Both the position numbers and the translations under genes were made by a program. Shown in pieces: positions 5,472 to 8,913 of a DNA stretch of 8,913 nt. The notes beneath the pieces were generated by a model, which saw only the letters and a program-made list of their open reading frames with translations, was not told where the DNA came from and did no database searches. The stretch's first letter is position 1. Each line of letters begins with the position of its first letter. Source of the DNA: DATBHM01 sp036557505 (GTDB taxonomy: Bacteria; Actinomycetota; UBA4738; JACQTL01); contig DATBHM010000309.1 in the NCBI GenBank assembly GCA_036557505.1, positions 1-8,913 on the forward strand. Direction: 5' to 3'.

Positions 5472-6401
5472 ATGACCTACGACGAGAAGGTCGCCGCGTT
5501 CAAGGCGCGCGTCGACGCCGGGGAGAAGGTCGAGGCCGGCGACTGGATGCCCGACGAGTACCGGCAGGCCGCACTGAAGTTCATCGAGATGCACGCGAAC
5601 TCCGAGGTGATGGGGGCGCTGCCCGAGCGGGAGTGGATCCCACGGGCGCCGACGCTCAAGCGCAAGCTCTCCCTGACCGCGAAGGTCCAGGACGAGGTCG
5701 GGCACGGCCAGATCCTGTATCGCGTCGCAGAGGACCTCGGGAAGTCGCGCGAGGCGATGTTCGACGACCTGGTCAACGGCCGGACGAAGTTCCACAACGT
5801 CTTCCACTACCCGACGGAGACGTGGGGTGACGTGGCGGTGATCGGGTGGCTCATCGACGGCGCGGCGCTCGTCACGCAGAAGGCCCTGCTCGACTCGTCC
5901 TACGCGCCGTACGTCCGCGCGATGCGCCGCATCTGCGCCGAGGAGTCGCTGCACCTCCGCCACGGCGAGGACCTCGCGCTGGAGCTCGTCTCCGGCACAC
6001 CCGAGCAGCGCGAGATGTTCCAGGACGCCGTGAACCGGTGGTGGCGCCCGATCATGCACTTCTACGGCCCGCCCTCGAACCCGGCGAAGGACGTCCTGCT
6101 CTACTGGGGCATCAAGACACGGTCGAACGAGGACCTGCGCTCCGAGTTCTTCTCGACGTACGTGCCGAAGCTCTGGGACGTCGGGATCACGGTTCCCGAC
6201 GAGGAGCTCCGCTGGGACGCGGACCAGAGCGACTGGGTCTGGGGCAACGACGGCGAGTGGGTCGACTGGGACGAGTTCTGGACGACCGTGAAGGGGAACG
6301 GCCCGATGACCCAGACCCGCCTCCTGTACCGCAAGGCCATGTGGGACGTCCACGCGTGGGTGCGCGAGGCGTTCGACGGCATCCCGGCCGCCGCCGCATA
6401 G
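5472..6401 (+). CDS. paaA: PaaA-like ring-1,2-phenylacetyl-CoA epoxidase catalytic subunit (diiron oxygenase)
   Basis: The 309-residue protein matches the length and motif order of PaaA, the diiron subunit that epoxidises the ring of phenylacetyl-CoA. It has DWMPDEYR (24-31), HANSEVMGALPE (41-52), KVQDEVGHGQ (71-80), WLIDGAALV (126-134) and AEESLHLRHG (156-165). Likely iron ligands are Glu45, Glu75/His78, Asp129 and Glu158/His161. Details such as HANSE, DEVGHGQ and FHYP resemble, from memory, the PaaA branch of haloarchaea and some Gram-positive-related bacteria more than the enterobacterial one. The ATG at 5472 has GGAGG (5457-5461) 10 bases upstream; an earlier ATG at 5439 lies inside the regulator gene. 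PaaA normally needs PaaC as structural partner, PaaB, PaaD and the reductase PaaE. None is in this window, so the gene may be an orphan paralogue with another substrate. Family membership is firm; reaction is inferred. Confidence 0.9.
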   Translation: MTYDEKVAAFKARVDAGEKVEAGDWMPDEYRQAALKFIEMHANSEVMGALPEREWIPRAPTLKRKLSLTAKVQDEVGHGQILYRVAEDLGKSREAMFDDLVNGRTKFHNVFHYPTETWGDVAVIGWLIDGAALVTQKALLDSSYAPYVRAMRRICAEESLHLRHGEDLALELVSGTPEQREMFQDAVNRWWRPIMHFYGPPSNPAKDVLLYWGIKTRSNEDLRSEFFSTYVPKLWDVGITVPDEELRWDADQSDWVWGNDGEWVDWDEFWTTVKGNGPMTQTRLLYRKAMWDVHAWVREAFDGIPAAAA

Positions 6402-6425
6402 TTCAAGAGGCCGTCGCTGCGGGGC

Positions 6426-7232
6426 TCAGCCGGCGCCGATCCACTTCAGGTAGCGCTCTGCCGAGCGGCGCACGGAATCCTTCGCGTCCGTGGCGACGTC
6501 GGCGTCCGGCCAGCCGCCGTAGATGCGGTCGAACGCCCACGGCTCCACGGCGTCGACGATCCCCGCGATGGCCGGGGCCGGCAGCGGGATGGCGTTCGGG
6601 TAGGAACGCATGAACGAGACCCACCGGTGGTCGGTGACGACGGTGATCGAGTCGCCGGTGAGGATCGCCCCCCGGCCGTCCGCGCCGTCCGCCCAGTGCA
6701 GGATCGCGCTGCCCTCGAAGTGTCCGCCCGTCTGCACGACCGTCACGCCCGAGACGATCTCCTCCGTCCCCGACCACAGTCGGATCGAGGGGTCGGGACG
6801 CATCACCCATTCCCGATCGGCCTCGGGAACGAGGATCTCCGCATCGAACGCCAGGGCCCACTCCACCATCGAGGCGTAGAAGTGCGGATGCGAACACGTG
6901 ACGGCCGCGAGCCCCCCCGCGTCGCGCACCGCGGCCGCGGTCTCGTCGTCGAAGAGGCTGATGCAGTCCCACAGGACGTTCCCCGCGGGCGTCCGCACGA
7001 GGAGCGCCCGCTGTCCGATCCCGAACCGTGGATCCGTGTGGATCTCGACGAGGCCGGCGTCGACCTCCCGGACCGAGTTCCGGTGCTCCCTGCCGAGCTC
7101 GCCGAGCGTCGTCCACAGCTGGCCGTCCGGCCCCGGGTACTGGCGTTCGTCGTCGCAGATCGCACACCGCTCGGGTGGCGTCTCCGTGTCCGGGTGCTGG
7201 ACGCCGCACGTCGCGCAGATGAACGCCGTCAC
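6426..7232 (-). CDS. Metallo-beta-lactamase-fold hydrolase with N-terminal zinc ribbon
   Basis: The protein has 268 residues and no signal peptide, so it is probably cytoplasmic. Residues 6-26 form a CxxC...CxxC zinc ribbon or rubredoxin-like knuckle (Cys6, Cys9, Cys23, Cys26) followed by CDDERQYPGPDGQLW. A metallo-beta-lactamase-type domain follows. The metal motif is altered: SHPHFYAS (114-121) gives His115 and His117, but Tyr119 stands where the usual HxHxDH has Asp. GGHFEGS supplies His171 and LTGDSI supplies Asp194. The usual last His appears replaced in IYGGW. From memory this resembles a recurring MBL-like family with conserved SHPHxY, so these may be family traits rather than damage. 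The GTG start at 7232 has GGAG (7241-7244) 8 bases upstream, and a weak -10 (GACAAT, minus strand, 7262-7267) lies beyond it. It converges on the paaA-like gene with 24 bases between. Substrate unknown. Confidence 0.88.
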   Translation of the reverse strand: MTAFICATCGVQHPDTETPPERCAICDDERQYPGPDGQLWTTLGELGREHRNSVREVDAGLVEIHTDPRFGIGQRALLVRTPAGNVLWDCISLFDDETAAAVRDAGGLAAVTCSHPHFYASMVEWALAFDAEILVPEADREWVMRPDPSIRLWSGTEEIVSGVTVVQTGGHFEGSAILHWADGADGRGAILTGDSITVVTDHRWVSFMRSYPNAIPLPAPAIAGIVDAVEPWAFDRIYGGWPDADVATDAKDSVRRSAERYLKWIGAG

Positions 7233-7364
7233 CTCGCCCGCTCCGTTGGCCGCACGAACCGATTGTCACCCATGCCGGCCCGTCCGCGCTTCGGAGGCGC
7301 CGAGGCCGTCACGTGCTCGTCTCGTGGACGCGGGCGGCGGCTCGCTTCGGAATTTCGCGGCGCG

Positions 7365-7370
7365 TATAAG
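7365..7370 (+). promoter_or_regulatory. Candidate -10 element of the ECF sigma operon
   Basis: TATAAG within GCGTATAAGC matches five of six bases of the sigma-70 -10 consensus and stands out in this GC-rich region. The predicted start is near 7377, about 45 bases before the GTG of the sigma gene. No good -35 lies at 16-18 bases. A GGAATTT at 7349-7355 resembles an ECF-type -35 but is too close to pair with this hexamer. Confidence 0.4.
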
Positions 7371-7408
7371 CAATGCGCGCGCGTGGTGCATCCATGAACC
7401 ATGCGAGC

Positions 7409-7416
7409 GGGAGGGG
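7409..7416 (+). promoter_or_regulatory. Ribosome binding site that favours the GTG start of the sigma factor gene
   Basis: GGGAGGGG (7409-7416) is followed by a second GGAGG (7415-7419), directly before the GTG at 7422, with 5-7 bases of spacing from the first. The alternative in-frame ATG at 7401 lies upstream of this site and has no Shine-Dalgarno sequence of its own. Confidence 0.65.
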
Positions 7417-7421
7417 AGGTC

Positions 7422-7925
7422 GTGCGGTTGCCGGCGGGGCGCGTGGCGGACCGGGCGCGGTTCGACTCGTTCTTCGAAGACGAGTACGAGCGCCTGTTCA
7501 GGGCCATGTACTTCGTGACCGGGAGCCGCCAGGACTCGGAGGACATCCTCCAGGACGCCTTCCTGAAGCTGTGGGAGCGATGGGACCGGATCGACCGGAT
7601 CGCAGACCCGACCGCCTACCTGTTCCGCGTGGCGCTGAACGGATTCCGGATGACGCGGCGCCGCGCGGCGATGGCGATGCGGAAGGTGACCCGGTTGCAC
7701 GAATCCGAGCCCGATGCCTTCTCCCAGGCCGAGATGCGTGCCGACGTACGGCGGCTGCTGCTCGGCCTCACGCCACGACAGCGCGCGGCGCTCCTGCTCG
7801 TCGACCTGTACGGATACCCGTCCGAACAGGCCGCGCGCATCCTGCGGATCCGGCCGTCGACCGTGCGGGCCCTGGCGACCCAGGGCCGGAAAGCGCTGAG
7901 AGCGGAGGGTGATCGGGATGCCTGA
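7422..7925 (+). CDS. ECF-type RNA polymerase sigma factor
   Basis: With the GTG start this is a 167-residue sigma-70 family factor with only regions 2 and 4, the hallmark of the extracytoplasmic function group. Region 2 (about 17-82) contains DEYERLFRAMYFVTGSRQDSEDILQDAFLKLWERW; the DAFLKLWERW stretch is the core-binding and -10 recognition part. Region 4 (about 105-160) contains LTPRQRAALLLVDLYGYPSEQAARIL followed by the recognition helix RPSTVRALATQGRKAL. GTG 7422 is preferred over ATG 7401 because GGGAGGGG lies at the proper distance; ATG 7401 would give 174 residues. The 3' end overlaps the next gene by 8 bases, so the sigma factor and the membrane protein are translationally coupled. That layout suggests the membrane protein holds or senses for this sigma factor. 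The regulon is unknown, though many ECF factors drive their own promoter. Confidence 0.92.
   Translation: MRLPAGRVADRARFDSFFEDEYERLFRAMYFVTGSRQDSEDILQDAFLKLWERWDRIDRIADPTAYLFRVALNGFRMTRRRAAMAMRKVTRLHESEPDAFSQAEMRADVRRLLLGLTPRQRAALLLVDLYGYPSEQAARILRIRPSTVRALATQGRKALRAEGDRDA
7904..7909 (+). promoter_or_regulatory. Ribosome binding site deciding the start of the sigma-associated membrane protein
   Basis: GGAGGG lies inside the end of the sigma factor gene, 8 bases before the ATG at 7918. It favours that ATG over the in-frame GTG at 7909, which overlaps the site itself. Confidence 0.7.
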
Positions 7926-8892
7926 CGTCCAGGAGGTGTTCCGAATGGCGACGCAGAAGGTGAAGCCCGAACCGGGAGCGCTGGAGCGGCAGTTCCAGGG
8001 CCAGCGGCGGAGGGCCCGCAACCGCAGGATCGGCGGGTTCGTGGCGGGCGGGATCATCGTGGTGGCGGCCGTGGTGCTCGGGGTCGTGCTGCTGAACGGC
8101 GGCGGGAACGGCAACCCGCAGCCGGCCATCTCGCAGAGTGCGCACCCGTCGGCGGTGCCGAGCGCGACCGTGGCTCCGCCGGCTCCGGCGTTCGCACTGG
8201 GCGATGTGGCCACGCTGTGGTCCGAGAAGGGTGGCTCGCACCTGCTCTCGATCAAGAGCGACGGCACCTACGCGATCGACGACGCCGGGCTGATCGACAC
8301 GACGCCCGCCGACGTGGGGACGGTCGCGGTGGTCGGGAAGACGCTCGTGTTCACGAGCACGGGCGGCACGGCGTGCGGGTCCGGGCAGGCGTTCACGTTC
8401 GACCCGCTGCGACTGTCGAGGCAGAGCGGCATCGTGATCAGGATGGCGTCGTCCACCACGTCCGGCGCGACGTGCGCCGCGGCGCCCGCGGGCGACGCGG
8501 TCTGGGAGAACGTCCCGTACCGGAACGTGAGCTTCCCGTTCTTCCCGGAGGGCAGCGGCCGCGACGTGACGGCGGCCGACGAGACCGGGGTGTTCGCGCT
8601 GGTGGGGGACTCGGTCATCACGCGGCAGTCGGCGGACGGCCAGTTCGTCAGCTACGACAGCGGGAACCTCGAGGGACCGCCGGACAACTCGGGGACGTGG
8701 GAGGTGCGGCCGGGCGGCAAGCTCGTGTGGACGTTCGCGACGGACGAGCCCTATTTGGGCTGCAAGGCCGGGCAGACGATCATCTACCACGACCAGGTCG
8801 TGCGCCCGGGGGTGATCGCCGAGACGTTCACCGGCGGGACCTGCCCGCAGGGACCGGGCCAGGGAACGATCGTCCGGCTCTCCCCGCGATGA
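7918..8892 (+). CDS. Single-pass membrane protein with duplicated outer domain; probable anti-sigma or sensor partner of the ECF sigma factor
   Basis: The protein has 324 residues. A short basic cytoplasmic part (1-38; DVQEVFRMATQK...GALERQFQGQRRR) precedes a membrane helix (about 39-60), a Pro/Ser/Ala-rich linker (62-92) and an outer domain of about 230 residues. The outer domain contains two related halves (about 108-199 and 233-324). Each has an S/A-D-G-x-Y/F start, a D-x-G...P-x-x-x-G-T core, a K-x-L-V-F/W-T strand, C-x-x-G-Q and a late Cys. The four Cys residues (153, 186, 282, 309) could form one disulfide per half. The gene overlaps the sigma gene by 8 bases. There is no recognised zinc-binding anti-sigma (HxxxCxxC) motif, so sigma binding, if it occurs, would use the short N-terminal segment. 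I infer an anti-sigma or sensor role from context only. The outer domain is not matched to a named family here. Confidence 0.85.
   Translation: MPDVQEVFRMATQKVKPEPGALERQFQGQRRRARNRRIGGFVAGGIIVVAAVVLGVVLLNGGGNGNPQPAISQSAHPSAVPSATVAPPAPAFALGDVATLWSEKGGSHLLSIKSDGTYAIDDAGLIDTTPADVGTVAVVGKTLVFTSTGGTACGSGQAFTFDPLRLSRQSGIVIRMASSTTSGATCAAAPAGDAVWENVPYRNVSFPFFPEGSGRDVTAADETGVFALVGDSVITRQSADGQFVSYDSGNLEGPPDNSGTWEVRPGGKLVWTFATDEPYLGCKAGQTIIYHDQVVRPGVIAETFTGGTCPQGPGQGTIVRLSPR
8239..8514 (+). repeat. Internal protein repeat, copy 1 (outer domain of the sigma-associated membrane protein)
   Basis: This stretch encodes residues 108-199. Landmarks are S114-D115-G116, D122, G124, P130, G134-T135, K141, LVFT (143-146), Cys153, GQ (156-157), G171 and Cys186. 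They line up in order with copy 2 at a steady offset of 125 residues in the first half, growing to 129 at the first Cys through small insertions. The similarity is at the protein level; the DNA of the two copies has diverged. Confidence 0.7.
8614..8889 (+). repeat. Internal protein repeat, copy 2 (outer domain of the sigma-associated membrane protein)
   Basis: This stretch encodes residues 233-324. Landmarks are A239-D240-G241, D247, G249, P255, G259-T260, K268, LVWT (269-272), Cys282, GQ (285-286), G298 and Cys309, matching copy 1 in order. The two copies are joined by about 33 residues. Confidence 0.7.
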
Positions 8893-8913
8893 CCGCGCAG
8901 CGCGAATCCTGAC

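Noticed and set aside
5316..6353. 345-codon minus-strand frame opposite the paaA-like gene, and similar frames at 7266-8267 and 7768-8790 minus
   Set aside because: They lie opposite genes with clear family motifs (paaA-like, sigma factor, membrane protein) and have shadow-like composition.
6374..6416. CGACGGC (6374-6380) and GCCGTCG (6410-6416) as a terminator between the paaA-like and MBL-fold genes
   Set aside because: The loop would be 29 bases and half the structure lies in coding sequence; it is too weak to call.
8889..8912. Tiny frame ATG...TGA (7 residues) overlapping the stop of the last gene
   Set aside because: The ATGA overlap is suggestive of a coupled start, but the frame stops after seven residues and no gene follows.
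1..8913. CRISPR array, insertion sequence, prophage, toxin-antitoxin or tRNA gene
   Set aside because: I found no regularly spaced repeats, transposase motifs, terminal inverted repeats, phage genes or tRNA-like cloverleaf on either strand.

Overview
The window is GC-rich double-stranded DNA with densely packed genes, GTG starts, 4-base start/stop overlaps and -10-only promoters (TAnnnT). This style, together with the gene families present, points to a member of the Actinomycetota, possibly a little-studied or uncultured lineage; the sequence alone does not fix the genus. I see no mobile element, CRISPR array, tRNA or rRNA. No gene-free stretch exceeds 200 bases.

Layout, left to right. (1) The first 36 codons of an aldehyde dehydrogenase on the minus strand, running off the left edge. 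(2) A 195-base divergent intergenic region with a perfect 7-5-7 palindrome, then a two-gene operon: a six-helix membrane protein overlapping a 96-residue winged-helix regulator of the PF13601 type. (3) A bidirectional hairpin terminator between that operon and a convergent 676-residue exported alpha/beta hydrolase whose catalytic domain is followed by five membrane helices. (4) A 179-base divergent region, then a NarL/DesK-type sensor kinase and its LuxR-type response regulator (GTGA overlap), followed 19 bases later by a paaA-like diiron oxygenase subunit with no paaB-E genes in view. (5) A convergent metallo-beta-lactamase-fold protein carrying an N-terminal zinc ribbon. (6) Divergent from it, an ECF sigma factor overlapping a single-pass membrane protein whose outer domain is an internal tandem duplication with paired cysteines; this is probably its anti-sigma or sensor partner.

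Three separate signal-response modules sit within 9 kb: membrane protein plus one-component repressor, two-component system, and ECF sigma plus membrane partner. The two-component system may control the lone PaaA and/or the divergent hydrolase, but the sequence does not prove this. The most interesting items are the duplicated-domain ECF partner, the palindrome/membrane-protein/regulator cassette, the isolated PaaA behind a two-component system, and a recurrent GGGTAC(G/C)(A/G)T promoter element, one copy of which predicts a leaderless sensor-kinase mRNA.
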